From contig JAFWEL010000130.1 in assembly GCA_017512905.1 (NCBI GenBank), positions 186,001-250,000 on the forward strand: a stretch of DNA of 64,000 bases. The letters run 5' to 3'. The translations under genes were made by a program, and so were the position numbers. Positions 8,692 through 17,100 of this stretch are shown here, piece after piece; position 1 is the stretch's first letter; every line of letters starts with the position of its first letter. Source of the DNA: Clostridia bacterium. GTDB lineage: Bacteria; Bacillota; Clostridia; Christensenellales; Aristaeellaceae. A model generated the notes under the pieces. That model did no database searches. It was not told where the DNA came from and saw only the letters and a program-made list of their open reading frames with translations.

Positions 8692-9639
8692 ATGGATTTT
8701 CACCATCTCCCTGTTCTTCTTCACGAGTGCTTGAATGGCTTGGCCATAAAACCGACCGGTGTCTATCTTGATTGCACCCTCGGCGGCGCGGGCCATTCCA
8801 GTGAGATTCTCAGGCGTCTTGGCCCCGGTGGGCTGTTGATCGGCATCGACCGGGACGCGGACGCCATCGAAGCCGCCACCCAGCGCCTGTCCTCCGTAGG
8901 GACGCAGGCGCGCTTTTGTTGCCTGAAGGGCAATTTCCACGACGCCGCGGCGCTGCTGAAAAGCGTGGAAACAGACCGGGGTCTTGATGGCATACTGGTG
9001 GACCTGGGGGTCTCCAGCCACCAGCTGGACGTGCGGGAGCGGGGCTTTTCCTATCACGATGACGCGCCGCTGGACATGCGCATGGACCGCAACCAGCCCC
9101 TCAGCGCCCGGGAGATCGTCAATATCCGGTCCGAGGACGAACTGAACCGCATCCTGCGGGATTACGGCGAGGAAAAGTGGGCCCGCCAGATCGCCCGGGT
9201 GATCTGTGACCGCCGCAAGGCGAGTCCCATCGAAACCACCGGGCAGCTGGTGGACATCGTGGACGCCGCCATACCGAAGAAATTCCGCTCTGGCGACGGC
9301 AGCCATCCCGCCCGACGCACCTTTCAGGCGCTACGCATCGCCGTAAACGACGAGCTGGACCCCCTGGAGGGCTCCCTCCGGATGCTGGTGGACCAGCTCG
9401 CGCCGGGCGGGCGGCTGTGCGTGATCACCTTCCACTCCCTGGAGGACCGCATCGTCAAGAACACCTTCCGCAATCTGGCTGACCCCTGCACCTGCCCGAA
9501 ATCCTTCCCGGTGTGCGTATGCGGCAAGAAGCCCACGGTGAAGCTGATCACCCGCAAGCCCATCACCGCGACGCCGGAGGAGCTGGCACAGAACCCCCGT
9601 TCGAGAAGCGCGAGCCTGCGCGTCCTGGAGAAGCTATGA
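8692..9639 (+). CDS. rsmH: 16S rRNA (cytosine-1402-N4)-methyltransferase RsmH
   Basis: The 315-residue enzyme adds the N4-methyl group to C1402 in helix 44 of 16S rRNA, at the ribosomal P site. It starts with the typical HHLPVLLHECL, then the SAM-binding DCTLGGAGHSSEIL, and has VDLGVSSHQLD, HPARRTFQALRI and VITFHSLEDRIVK, all family hallmarks. The length is normal. It normally heads the division/cell-wall cluster next to ftsL and mraY. Here those genes are absent; its stop overlaps the start of a tgt-like gene (ATGA), and the RsmI gene lies two genes further on. Confidence 0.96.
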   Translation: MDFHHLPVLLHECLNGLAIKPTGVYLDCTLGGAGHSSEILRRLGPGGLLIGIDRDADAIEAATQRLSSVGTQARFCCLKGNFHDAAALLKSVETDRGLDGILVDLGVSSHQLDVRERGFSYHDDAPLDMRMDRNQPLSAREIVNIRSEDELNRILRDYGEEKWARQIARVICDRRKASPIETTGQLVDIVDAAIPKKFRSGDGSHPARRTFQALRIAVNDELDPLEGSLRMLVDQLAPGGRLCVITFHSLEDRIVKNTFRNLADPCTCPKSFPVCVCGKKPTVKLITRKPITATPEELAQNPRSRSASLRVLEKL

Positions 9640-10730
9640 ATACCATTGACCGCACCCTCAATACCCCGTCCGGAGCCGTCAGGCTGCCCGCCTTCTTCCC
9701 CGACGCCACCTACGGGGCGATTCGCGCCGGGGCCTTTGAGGATGTCTATGACGCCGGGCTTCAGGGCTGTGAGATGAACAGCTACCACCTGATGACCAAG
9801 CCCGGGGCGAAGCTCATCAAGAGTCTGGGCGGTCTCCACGGCTTCACCGGTTACAAAGGGGCCATACTGACCGATTCCGGCGGCTTCCAGCTCTATTCGC
9901 TGATCCGGGAGAACCCGGAATACGGCGAGATCCGCGACAAGGAGATCATCTTCAGACCCGACTGCGGTCGGGATAAGCTGACTTTTACGCCGGAGAAGTG
10001 CATCCAGGTGCAGTTCCAATACGGAAGCGACATCATGATGGCGCTGGACATGTGCACCCACCCGGATGACCCCATGGAGGTCCAGCGCCGCAGCGTGGAG
10101 CTGACCGTGAAATGGGGCGAGCGCTGCCGGGCGGAATTTGACAAGCTGACCCGGAGGATGGAAAAGAAGCCGCTGCTGTTCGGCATCGTTCAGGGCGGAA
10201 GCGACCCCGGTCTGCGCATGGAATGCGGGCATCGGTTGGAGGAAATCGGCTTCGACGGCTACGGCTTCGGGGGCTGGCCCCTGGACCAGAGCGGCGCGTT
10301 CCGGCCCGACATCCTGAAGATGGCCGCGGACGCCATGCCGAATCACAAGGTCAAGTACGCCATGGGCCTCGGCAGGCCCGAAGAGATCGCCCTGCTGGTG
10401 GGCATGGGCTATACGCTGTTCGACTGCGTCATCCCCACCCGGGAGGCCCGGCACCAGCGGCTGTACACCTGGCTGCCCGGCATGGACACCCGCGAGGGCG
10501 TGCGCCGGGAGGACGGAAAATTCTACAAATTCCTGTATATTCTGGATGAGGAACACCGTCGGGAGGACGGTCCCGTCGACCCGGCCTGCGATTGCATCCT
10601 CTGCCGCAAGCATTCCCGGGCCTACCTGCATCACCTGTTCAAGGTGAACGACCCCTATGCCCTTCGGCTGGCGACGGCCCACAACCTGCGGTTTTACGGA
10701 AAGCTGATGGAGCTGCTCGGCGATGAATAA
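9636..10730 (+). CDS. Divergent tRNA-guanine transglycosylase (Tgt-like)
   Basis: This 364-residue protein belongs to the queuine/preQ1 tRNA-ribosyltransferase family, which swaps guanine 34 in the wobble position of GUN tRNAs. The first catalytic aspartate is in LTDSGGFQLYS and the nucleophile in LFDCVIPTREARHQR. The zinc site is present near the C-terminus (CDCILCRKH, with a later His in TAHNLRFY). Two blocks differ from ordinary bacterial Tgt: the usual PTRNARNG is PTREARHQ, and the DECT block reads LDMCTHPDD. The start ATG at 9636 overlaps the rsmH stop, and the end overlaps the next gene by 8 bases. The exact base handled is therefore uncertain. Confidence 0.85.
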   Translation: MNTIDRTLNTPSGAVRLPAFFPDATYGAIRAGAFEDVYDAGLQGCEMNSYHLMTKPGAKLIKSLGGLHGFTGYKGAILTDSGGFQLYSLIRENPEYGEIRDKEIIFRPDCGRDKLTFTPEKCIQVQFQYGSDIMMALDMCTHPDDPMEVQRRSVELTVKWGERCRAEFDKLTRRMEKKPLLFGIVQGGSDPGLRMECGHRLEEIGFDGYGFGGWPLDQSGAFRPDILKMAADAMPNHKVKYAMGLGRPEEIALLVGMGYTLFDCVIPTREARHQRLYTWLPGMDTREGVRREDGKFYKFLYILDEEHRREDGPVDPACDCILCRKHSRAYLHHLFKVNDPYALRLATAHNLRFYGKLMELLGDE

Positions 10731-11502
10731 CGACCTGTTGGAGAAGCTGCTGCGCGCGAAGAATTACCGGGACGTCTGCCCGGACACGGTACGCCGGGTG
10801 TGGGCGGAGTGCGAAAAGCGCTATAAAAAGGCGAAGGATGTGGAAAAAGCCGCCCGGGAGGCGCTGCACGGCATCACCGGCGCGTTCATGACGCCCCTGG
10901 AGGCGCGCCAGCTGGCCTATGACATGCAGGCGTGGGCCATCGATAAAACCGACGCCGGTCTCGAAAGGATGCTCAGCCGCCACGCCTCCACCCGGGAACG
11001 GCTGCCCCTTTCCGACATGGACGCCCTCTGGCAGCGCATCGCCGGCATCATAGGCCGACCACGGTCGGTTCTTGATCTCGCCTGCGGCATCCATCCCCTG
11101 TATCTGGGGGCCCGTGGCATACCGACCGTGGGCGTGGACATCTCAGGCGCGGCGGTCTACGCCGTCAATTGCTTTCACGAGACCTACGATATGCCTGTTT
11201 CCGCCGGATGCGCCGATCTGCTGTGCCCCGGCGCGATTCCCGGGGAGCATTTCGACGTGGCACTGCTGTTCAAGCTGTTGCCGCTGCTGGAGCGCCAGGA
11301 AGCCGGCGGGGCGGCCCGCGTCATGAGCGCCGTGAACGCCCCGTTCCTGGTCGTGTCCTTCCCCACGCGCACCCTCGGGGGACGCAACGTGGGCATGGCG
11401 GCGAACTATCCCCGCTGGATGGCGGAACACCTGCCCGGAGGAATGACCATCCTCGAGTCCTTTGAAGCCCGTAACGAGCTTTTTTTCATTATAAGTAAGT
11501 AA
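10723..11502 (+). CDS. ArmA/Rmt (FmrO) family 16S rRNA m7G1405-type methyltransferase homologue
   Basis: This 259-residue protein matches the aminoglycoside-resistance 16S rRNA (guanine-1405-N7)-methyltransferases over its whole length, from memory of ArmA. The shared blocks are an N-terminal helical domain with HASTRERLP (87-95), a SAM site SVLDLACGIHPLY (115-127; ArmA has GCGFNP), LLFKLLPLLERQE (181-193), VSFPTRTLGGRNVGM (211-225) and a final RNELFFI. Family members methylate N7 of G1405 and block 4,6-disubstituted 2-deoxystreptamine aminoglycosides. In the SAM loop G is replaced by A and N by H. The gene overlaps tgt and precedes rsmI by 16 bases. Whether it confers resistance or is a housekeeping paralogue is open. 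Confidence 0.85.
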   Translation: MNNDLLEKLLRAKNYRDVCPDTVRRVWAECEKRYKKAKDVEKAAREALHGITGAFMTPLEARQLAYDMQAWAIDKTDAGLERMLSRHASTRERLPLSDMDALWQRIAGIIGRPRSVLDLACGIHPLYLGARGIPTVGVDISGAAVYAVNCFHETYDMPVSAGCADLLCPGAIPGEHFDVALLFKLLPLLERQEAGGAARVMSAVNAPFLVVSFPTRTLGGRNVGMAANYPRWMAEHLPGGMTILESFEARNELFFIISK

Positions 11503-11518
11503 CAAGGAGAATCCACCG

Positions 11519-12376
11519 ATGCCCAAGCTGTACGTCGTGGCCACGCCCATCGGCAACCTGAGCGACCTGACGCCCCGGATGCGACAGGCTCTGGAGGAGG
11601 CCGACCTGATCGCCGCGGAGGATACCCGGGTGACGATGAAGCTGCTCAACCAGTTCGACCTGAAAAAGCCCATGATCTCCTGCCACCGGCACAACGAGGA
11701 GGGCAAGGCCCCGCTGATCGTGGACCGCATGCTCGAGGAGGACCTGACCGTGGCGCTGACCTGCGACGCGGGCACCCCCGGCATCTCCGACCCCGGTCAC
11801 CTGCTGGTGCGCGCCTGCTGGGAGGCGGGCATCCCCGTGGAGCCGGTGTGCGGTCCCTCGGCGGTGGTGACAGCGCTGTCCGCCTCCGGCTTCGACGCCC
11901 GGGAATTTGCCTTTTACGGCTTCCTGCCCCGGGAGCGGAAGGCCCTGTCCGACAAGCTGAAGGCCATACATCAGGCGGGCATTCCCGTATTTGTGTTGTA
12001 TGAATCCCCCCACCGGGTCGTCGAGCTGGTCGCCGCCCTCGCCGGACTATGGCCGCGGTGCATGCTCTGCGTGTGCAGCGACCTCACCAAGCGCTACGAG
12101 CGCATTTACCGCGGCGAAGCCCCGGCGGTGCTGGTTCAGCTTCGGAACAACCCGAACGTTGAAAAGGGTGAATACTGCCTGGCGGTGGATATCTCCATGC
12201 TGCCCCCAGCCGAGGCGCTGGCGTCAAGGCCCTCCGCCGAGGCCTGGATGCTGGAGCGGATGCTGGACGGCACGACGCTCGCCCAGGCGTCCCGCGAAGC
12301 GCAGGACACCGGCTATGCCCGGAACGAGGTCTACCGTGCAAAGCTCAGGATCGGCGAAATGTTCGAGGAGGAATAG
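11519..12376 (+). CDS. rsmI: 16S rRNA (cytidine-1402-2'-O)-methyltransferase RsmI
   Basis: The 285-residue enzyme adds the 2'-O-methyl to C1402, completing m4Cm1402 together with RsmH. It begins with KLYVVATPIGNLSDLTPR and has AAEDTRVTMKLL, CDAGTPGISDPGHLLV and the tetrapyrrole-methylase-fold block EPVCGPSAVVTALSASGF, all diagnostic. The length is normal. AAGGAG precedes ATG 11519. It closes the rsmH-tgt-Rmt-rsmI run, and the next promoter is at 12448. Confidence 0.96.
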   Translation: MPKLYVVATPIGNLSDLTPRMRQALEEADLIAAEDTRVTMKLLNQFDLKKPMISCHRHNEEGKAPLIVDRMLEEDLTVALTCDAGTPGISDPGHLLVRACWEAGIPVEPVCGPSAVVTALSASGFDAREFAFYGFLPRERKALSDKLKAIHQAGIPVFVLYESPHRVVELVAALAGLWPRCMLCVCSDLTKRYERIYRGEAPAVLVQLRNNPNVEKGEYCLAVDISMLPPAEALASRPSAEAWMLERMLDGTTLAQASREAQDTGYARNEVYRAKLRIGEMFEEE

Positions 12377-12447
12377 CATCGCCGCCATACATCAAGAATT
12401 AACCGTCATTTTATAGTCAAAATCGACCCTTTTCCGCGAAAATACGG

Positions 12448-12476
12448 TTGCGTTTTGATGTGAAGCGTGCTATAAT
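12448..12476 (+). promoter_or_regulatory. Promoter of secG
   Basis: TTGCGT (12448-12453) and TATAAT (12471-12476) are spaced by 17 bases. The leader to the secG start is about 100 bases and shows no riboswitch that I recognise. Confidence 0.75.
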
Positions 12477-12582
12477 AGTCCAGCGTGTTTTGATCAGCGT
12501 GCTTTTTTTGCGCGTTTCGGGCGGCTTTCAGCCCGACAGTGGATCGAAGGATATGTGTTTTATACTTTAAGGAGGATGTTCC

Positions 12583-13176
12583 ATGACCGCTTTGTCCATT
12601 ATCATCGATATCGTACTGATTCTGATCTCCATCGTTCTCATCGTCACTGTGTTGATGCAGGAGGGCCAGCGCCAGGGTTTGGGCGCGATTGGCGGCGGCG
12701 CTGAAACATTCTTCGGCAAGAACAAGGCCAAGAGCATGGAGGGCAAGCTGCAGAATTATACCAAGATCGCCGCGACCGCGTTCATCGTGCTGGCGATCGT
12801 CGCCACCATCGTCACCTCCCACAACACCAGCAGCCCCGCTCCCGTGACCATCGATGACGCCGTCGTCGAGGAAGCCGTTGAGGAAGCTGCCGACGCCGTT
12901 GAGGAGACGGCCGATGAGGCTGCCGCGGCTGTTGAGGAGACGGCCGAAGAGGCTGCCGCTGCCGTGGAAGAGACGGCTGATGAGGCTGCCGCCGCCGTGG
13001 AAGACGCTGTGGATACCGCCGAGGAGACTGCGGACGAAGCGGGTGCGGCCGTTGAGGAAGCCGCCGACGAAGCTGCCGAAGCGGTTGAGGCTGCTGCCGA
13101 CAACGCCGAGGCGGAGGTCGAAGCAGCTGCTGACGCCGTTGAAGAGGCCGCTGACGAAGCGACCGCGGCCAACTGA
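12583..13176 (+). CDS. secG: SecG translocase subunit with a long acidic Ala/Glu-repeat tail
   Basis: Residues 1-76 are an ordinary SecG: two membrane helices (IVLILISIVLIVTVLM and IAATAFIVLAIVATIV) around the conserved LMQEGQRQGLGAIGGG and the ETFFG segment. SecG assists SecYE/SecA protein export. SecG usually ends there at 75-85 residues. This one continues for about 115 residues made almost only of Ala, Glu, Asp, Val and Thr, in imperfect repeats of the EETADEAAAAV type, a likely acidic helix or coiled coil. The start ATG has AAGGAGGATGTTCC upstream. A strong terminator follows, so the gene is monocistronic or nearly so. Confidence 0.92.
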   Translation: MTALSIIIDIVLILISIVLIVTVLMQEGQRQGLGAIGGGAETFFGKNKAKSMEGKLQNYTKIAATAFIVLAIVATIVTSHNTSSPAPVTIDDAVVEEAVEEAADAVEETADEAAAAVEETAEEAAAAVEETADEAAAAVEDAVDTAEETADEAGAAVEEAADEAAEAVEAAADNAEAEVEAAADAVEEAADEATAAN

Positions 13177-13198
13177 TTGCATCGCAATGGATACCGTT

Positions 13199-13230
13199 AC
13201 CGGTCAGGACGCATTTGCCTGACCGGTTTT
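13199..13230 (+). terminator. Rho-independent terminator after secG
   Basis: The inverted repeat ACCGGTCAGG (13199-13208) and CCTGACCGGT (13218-13227) forms a 10-bp stem followed by T residues. It sits between secG and leuS. Confidence 0.85.
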
Positions 13231-13255
13231 ACAATAATAGTACGAGGTGCATACC

Positions 13256-15676
13256 ATGAAAAACATTCCCGTCTATTCGCCCGCCGAAATCGAAACCAAA
13301 TGGCAGCGCCACTGGGACGATACACACGCCTTTGAGGCGGAAAAGAGCCACGTCAAGCCGAAGTTTTACGCGCTGGTGGAGTTCCCCTATCCCTCCGGCG
13401 CGGGCATGCATGTCGGCCACATCAAGGCCTATTCCGGCCTGGAGGTCGTGGCCCGCAAGCGCCGCATGGAGGGCTACAACGTGCTGTTCCCCATGGGCTT
13501 TGACTCCTTCGGCCTGCCGGCGGAGAACTATGCCATCAAGACCAACACCCATCCCCATGTGATCACCACCAAGAACGTGGACCATTTCAAGGACCAGATG
13601 AAGCAGATCGGCTTCTCCTTCGACTGGAGTCGGGAAATCTCTACCTCCCTCCCGGACTACTACAAGTGGACCCAGTGGATCTTCCTGAAGCTGTTCGATC
13701 ACGGCCTGGTGTTCCGCGCCAAAACGCTGGTGAACTACTGCCCCCACTGCAAGGTGGTGCTGTCCAACGAGGACAGTCAGGGCGGTAAGTGCGACGTGTG
13801 CCACAGCGACGTGGTGCAGCTGCCCAAGGACGTGTGGTACCTGCGCATCACCCAGTACGCCGACAAGCTGCTGGAGGGCCTGGAGACCGTGGATTATCCC
13901 GAAAGCATCAAACAGCAGCAGGTCACCTGGATCGGCCGCTCCACCGGCGCCTTTGTCGATTTCTCCTTGGACGGCGCGGACGAGAAGCTGGAGATCTACA
14001 CCACCCGGCCGGACACCCTGTTCGGCGTCACCTTCATGGTCATGGCCCCGGAGCATCCACTGCTGGACAAGTATAAGGACCGCATAGCGAACTGGTCCGC
14101 CGTCGAGGCCTACCGCGAGGAGTGTGCCCGCAAGACCGAGTTCGAGCGCACCCAGCTGGTCAAGGACAAGACCGGCGTGCGGCTTGCGGGCCTGGAGGCC
14201 GTGAACCCCGTCAACGGCAAGAAGATCCCGATCTTCATCGCCGACTACGTGATGATGGGCTACGGCACCGGCGCGATCATGGCCGTGCCCGCCCACGACC
14301 AGCGCGACTGGGAGTTCGCCACCAAGTTTGGCGTGGACATCATCGAGGTCATCAAGGGCGGTGATATCTCAAAGGAAGCCTACACCGGCAATGGCCCGAT
14401 GGTCAATTCCGATTTCCTGAACGCCTACGACAACAAGGCGGATTCTATCGCCGCCATGCTGGACTTCCTGGCTCAGAAGGGCATCGGCCGCAAGGGCATA
14501 CAGTATAAGATGAAGGACTGGGCCTTCAACCGCCAGCGCTACTGGGGCGAGCCCATCCCGCTGATCCACTGCCCGAAGTGCGGCACCGTGGGCGTGCCCT
14601 ACGACCAGCTGCCCCTGACGCTGCCTGACGTGGAAAATTTCGAGCCCGGCACCGACGGCCAGTCCCCCCTCGCCCGCATCGAGAGCTTCGTCAACTGCAC
14701 CTGCCCCAAGTGTGGCGGTCCGGCGAAGCGCGAGACCGACACCATGCCCCAGTGGGCCGGCTCCAGCTGGTACTTCCTCCGGTTCGTCGATCCCCACAAC
14801 GACAAGGCCTTCGCCTCGATGGATGAGATGAAGTACTGGATGCCCGTGGACTGGTACAACGGCGGCATGGAGCACGTCACCCGTCACCTGCTGTACAGCC
14901 GGTTCTGGCACCGCTTCCTGTACGACATCGGCGAGGTCAACACCCCCGAGCCCTACGCCAAGCGCAGCTACCAGGGCCTGATCCTGGGCAGCGATGGCGA
15001 GAAGATGTCCAAGAGCAAGGGCAACGTGGTGGACCCGCTGGACATCGTGAAACAGTATGGCGCGGACACGCTGCGGCTGTACGTGCTGTTCATGGGTGAT
15101 TACACCGCCGCCGCACCCTGGAACGACGATTCCGTGAAGGGCTGCAAGCGGTTCCTGGACCGCGTGTGGCGGCTGATGGAAATGCTCACCGACGAAAACG
15201 GCATCTCGAAGGACCTGGCCTACGACGTGCACACCTGCATCAAGAAGGTCGGCGAGGACTACGAGAAGATGAAGTACAACACCGCCATCGCCGCCATGAT
15301 GACGCTGGTGAACGCCATCTACGCCAAGGGCAGCGTCACCCGGGGCGAGCTGCTGGCGCTGGTGAAACTGCTGAACCCCGTCGCGCCCCACATCACCGAG
15401 GAGATCAACCAGCTGTGCGGGCTGTCCGACCGCGAATTGATGTACGCCGAGTGGCCGCAGTACGACGAGGCCGCTCTGGTCAAGGACACCGTCGAAGTGG
15501 CCCTGCAGATCAACGGCAAGGTGCGCGGGCGCATGGATGTGCCCTCCGACCTGACCCGGGAGTCCGCGAACGACTACTTCATGGCCCTGGACGAGGTGAA
15601 GAAGCTGATCGGCGACAAGAGCGTCAAAAAGCTGATCTTCGTTCCCGGCCGTCTGGTCAATATCGTGGTGGGATGA
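13256..15676 (+). CDS. leuS: Leucyl-tRNA synthetase
   Basis: This 806-residue class I synthetase charges tRNA-Leu and edits mischarged products. HIGH is in PYPSGAGMHVGHIKAY (near residue 45) and KMSKS in GEKMSKSKGNVVDPL (near residue 585). The CP1 editing domain includes YTTRPDTLFGVTFMV and the conserved VPAHDQRDWEF. Two CxxC zinc-type pairs are visible (CPHC/CDVC and CPKC/CPKC). ATG 13256 is preferred because GAGGTG lies six bases upstream; an in-frame GTG at 13247 is part of that Shine-Dalgarno. The length is normal. Confidence 0.97.
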   Translation: MKNIPVYSPAEIETKWQRHWDDTHAFEAEKSHVKPKFYALVEFPYPSGAGMHVGHIKAYSGLEVVARKRRMEGYNVLFPMGFDSFGLPAENYAIKTNTHPHVITTKNVDHFKDQMKQIGFSFDWSREISTSLPDYYKWTQWIFLKLFDHGLVFRAKTLVNYCPHCKVVLSNEDSQGGKCDVCHSDVVQLPKDVWYLRITQYADKLLEGLETVDYPESIKQQQVTWIGRSTGAFVDFSLDGADEKLEIYTTRPDTLFGVTFMVMAPEHPLLDKYKDRIANWSAVEAYREECARKTEFERTQLVKDKTGVRLAGLEAVNPVNGKKIPIFIADYVMMGYGTGAIMAVPAHDQRDWEFATKFGVDIIEVIKGGDISKEAYTGNGPMVNSDFLNAYDNKADSIAAMLDFLAQKGIGRKGIQYKMKDWAFNRQRYWGEPIPLIHCPKCGTVGVPYDQLPLTLPDVENFEPGTDGQSPLARIESFVNCTCPKCGGPAKRETDTMPQWAGSSWYFLRFVDPHNDKAFASMDEMKYWMPVDWYNGGMEHVTRHLLYSRFWHRFLYDIGEVNTPEPYAKRSYQGLILGSDGEKMSKSKGNVVDPLDIVKQYGADTLRLYVLFMGDYTAAAPWNDDSVKGCKRFLDRVWRLMEMLTDENGISKDLAYDVHTCIKKVGEDYEKMKYNTAIAAMMTLVNAIYAKGSVTRGELLALVKLLNPVAPHITEEINQLCGLSDRELMYAEWPQYDEAALVKDTVEVALQINGKVRGRMDVPSDLTRESANDYFMALDEVKKLIGDKSVKKLIFVPGRLVNIVVG

Positions 15677-15689
15677 CCGCGGATCAATG

Positions 15690-15731
15690 ACAAGGCCCCG
15701 GAAAGCCTGTGATGGGTTTCCGGGGCCTTGT
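15690..15731. terminator. Bidirectional terminator-like hairpin between leuS and a leftward gene
   Basis: ACAAGGCCCCGGAAA (15690-15704) pairs with TTTCCGGGGCCTTGT (15717-15731), a 15-bp stem between convergent genes. T-tracts are weak on both sides. Confidence 0.7.
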
Positions 15732-15755
15732 CATACAAATTATTGATTTACTGGT

Positions 15756-16331
15756 TTACTTCAGCAGCTCCGCCAGCCTGCCCTCCGGCTCGATGCCGGT
15801 AATGTCGCGTACCTGGGTGAATATTTCCTTATTCTGCGCGTCGCTGTAGATGCCGGCGTTCATATGATAGCGCTTATTTTCGCTGGTGATGAAGGCCACC
15901 TCGTGCACCGGAAACAGCTTGCTCTTTTCACCGCTCTGGCTCTGGTCCAGCCGCTCGTAGCCCAGATCCTCCACATAACCGTAGCGGGTCACCAGCTTCA
16001 GGTCGATGGTCTTGTCGATGAATTTCAGGTCCAGGTCCCCCTGGCGAAAGATGATCATCGCCCGGGGCTGGCCTTCCCTGGGGCGAATGTTGGCCGGGAA
16101 TGCCACGCGCATCTTCGTGCCGTCGATGACCACCTGGGCCCGGGCATATTGCCAGGTATAACAGCAGGCCATGGCAAAAACCAGGTAGGAAAAGAACGAA
16201 AAACCGCCCATCAGATCATTATTGAGGCCCCTCACCTGTCTGATGGTGGTATACACCACGTCGGCCAGGCTCAGCAGCGTCAGCACATACAGCACGATAA
16301 AGCCCGGCGAATGGGGCCTGTAGCGCTTCAT
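15756..16331 (-). CDS. Uncharacterised two-helix membrane protein
   Basis: This 191-residue protein has two predicted membrane helices near the N-terminus (GFIVLYVLTLLSLADVVY and FSYLVFAMACCYTWQYA). A cytoplasmic domain rich in beta-type sequence follows, in the PH-like style often seen after such helix pairs. I do not recognise the family. The start was set at ATG 16331 because GAGGGGG is seven bases upstream; the frame is open to 16367. It converges with leuS across a hairpin. Confidence 0.6.
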   Translation of the reverse strand: MKRYRPHSPGFIVLYVLTLLSLADVVYTTIRQVRGLNNDLMGGFSFFSYLVFAMACCYTWQYARAQVVIDGTKMRVAFPANIRPREGQPRAMIIFRQGDLDLKFIDKTIDLKLVTRYGYVEDLGYERLDQSQSGEKSKLFPVHEVAFITSENKRYHMNAGIYSDAQNKEIFTQVRDITGIEPEGRLAELLK

Positions 16332-16425
16332 AGGCAACCCCCTCTGTATTTTATCAATATAATCCAATATGGACCATTATAGCGCATCGGGCCGCAAATT
16401 ACAAGCGCCGGGTCGCGCCCTGCGT

Positions 16426-16710
16426 TCAAACCCGCGCCGCCTGCTCCAGCTTCGACGCCAGCGCTTCCACCCCGGCGATCCCCGTCCTCCGGTAATCCCC
16501 GGCCAGTGCGCGCAGATCCTCCAGCGTATCCGAGAGTTCCTCCTGCCAGCCCTCCTCCCGTGGATCGATGTCCGACAGCATCATCAGCGTGTCCTCAAAT
16601 TCCGCGTTCAAATCCTCCAGCGCCTCCGGCGACCCGCTTGCCCCGGACAGCGCGTCCAGTTCCGTCAGTATCGCCTCAAGGCGCGCAACTATGGTCCTGA
16701 TCACCTGCAT
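16426..16710 (-). CDS. Small helical protein of unknown function
   Basis: This 94-residue, acidic, probably all-helical protein has no membrane segment and no motif I recognise. The start ATG 16710 lies right after GGAAGGGGG; a GTG in frame at 16722 is less likely because it overlaps that Shine-Dalgarno. It lies 94 bases upstream of the two-helix membrane gene in the same direction. Confidence 0.45.
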   Translation of the reverse strand: MQVIRTIVARLEAILTELDALSGASGSPEALEDLNAEFEDTLMMLSDIDPREEGWQEELSDTLEDLRALAGDYRRTGIAGVEALASKLEQAARV

Positions 16711-16846
16711 TCCCCCTTCCACAACGCTTCAAGTATAGCGCGATTAACCCTTCCGTGCAAGAAAAATCTTTGATTCGCCCTTCAATTGGCAGGACAAACA
16801 GCTTTGTTGATCGAATATTATAATGATATAACTATTATCCGGGGAT

Positions 16847-17098
16847 GTGAACGACGACATGAATGATCGCAACGCGCTTTTCCACAGGCTGCGCGCCATC
16901 GCAGCGCTGATCCTGGTGGCGCTGTACATACTGGGCCTGGTGGCGATGCTGACCTCGCGGGTACAACTGGCGCTGATCCTGTGGGTGGTCTCCACGCTGG
17001 GCGGCATCGGCCTGCTGTACTGGATGCGCACGGTGACCAAGCGCAAGGAGGAAGCCGAAAAGGCCGCGCAAGGCGAAAACGCCCGGAGAGAGGGTTAG
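16847..17098 (+). CDS. Small membrane protein upstream of trmB
   Basis: This 83-residue protein has two hydrophobic helices (IAALILVALYILGLVAML and LALILWVVSTLGGIGLLYW) and a charged, Lys/Glu-rich tail. The start is GTG 16847 or ATG 16859, after GGGG. Its stop lies within the Shine-Dalgarno spacing of trmB (2 bases before the trmB ATG), so the two are likely translationally coupled. The family is not recognised. A TATAAT occurs at 16819 but without a convincing -35. Confidence 0.55.
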   Translation: MNDDMNDRNALFHRLRAIAALILVALYILGLVAMLTSRVQLALILWVVSTLGGIGLLYWMRTVTKRKEEAEKAAQGENARREG

Positions 17099-17100
17099 CC

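Noticed and set aside
12756..13187. A Ser/Ala-rich minus-strand frame opposite the secG tail
   Set aside because: It is the mirror of the Glu/Ala repeats of SecG, not a separate gene.
13229..14296. Long minus-strand open frames opposite leuS, tgt, gyrA, gyrB, lon and others
   Set aside because: High-GC coding sequence keeps antisense frames open. They lack ribosome-binding sites and resemble low-complexity His/Gly/Val-rich shadow proteins.
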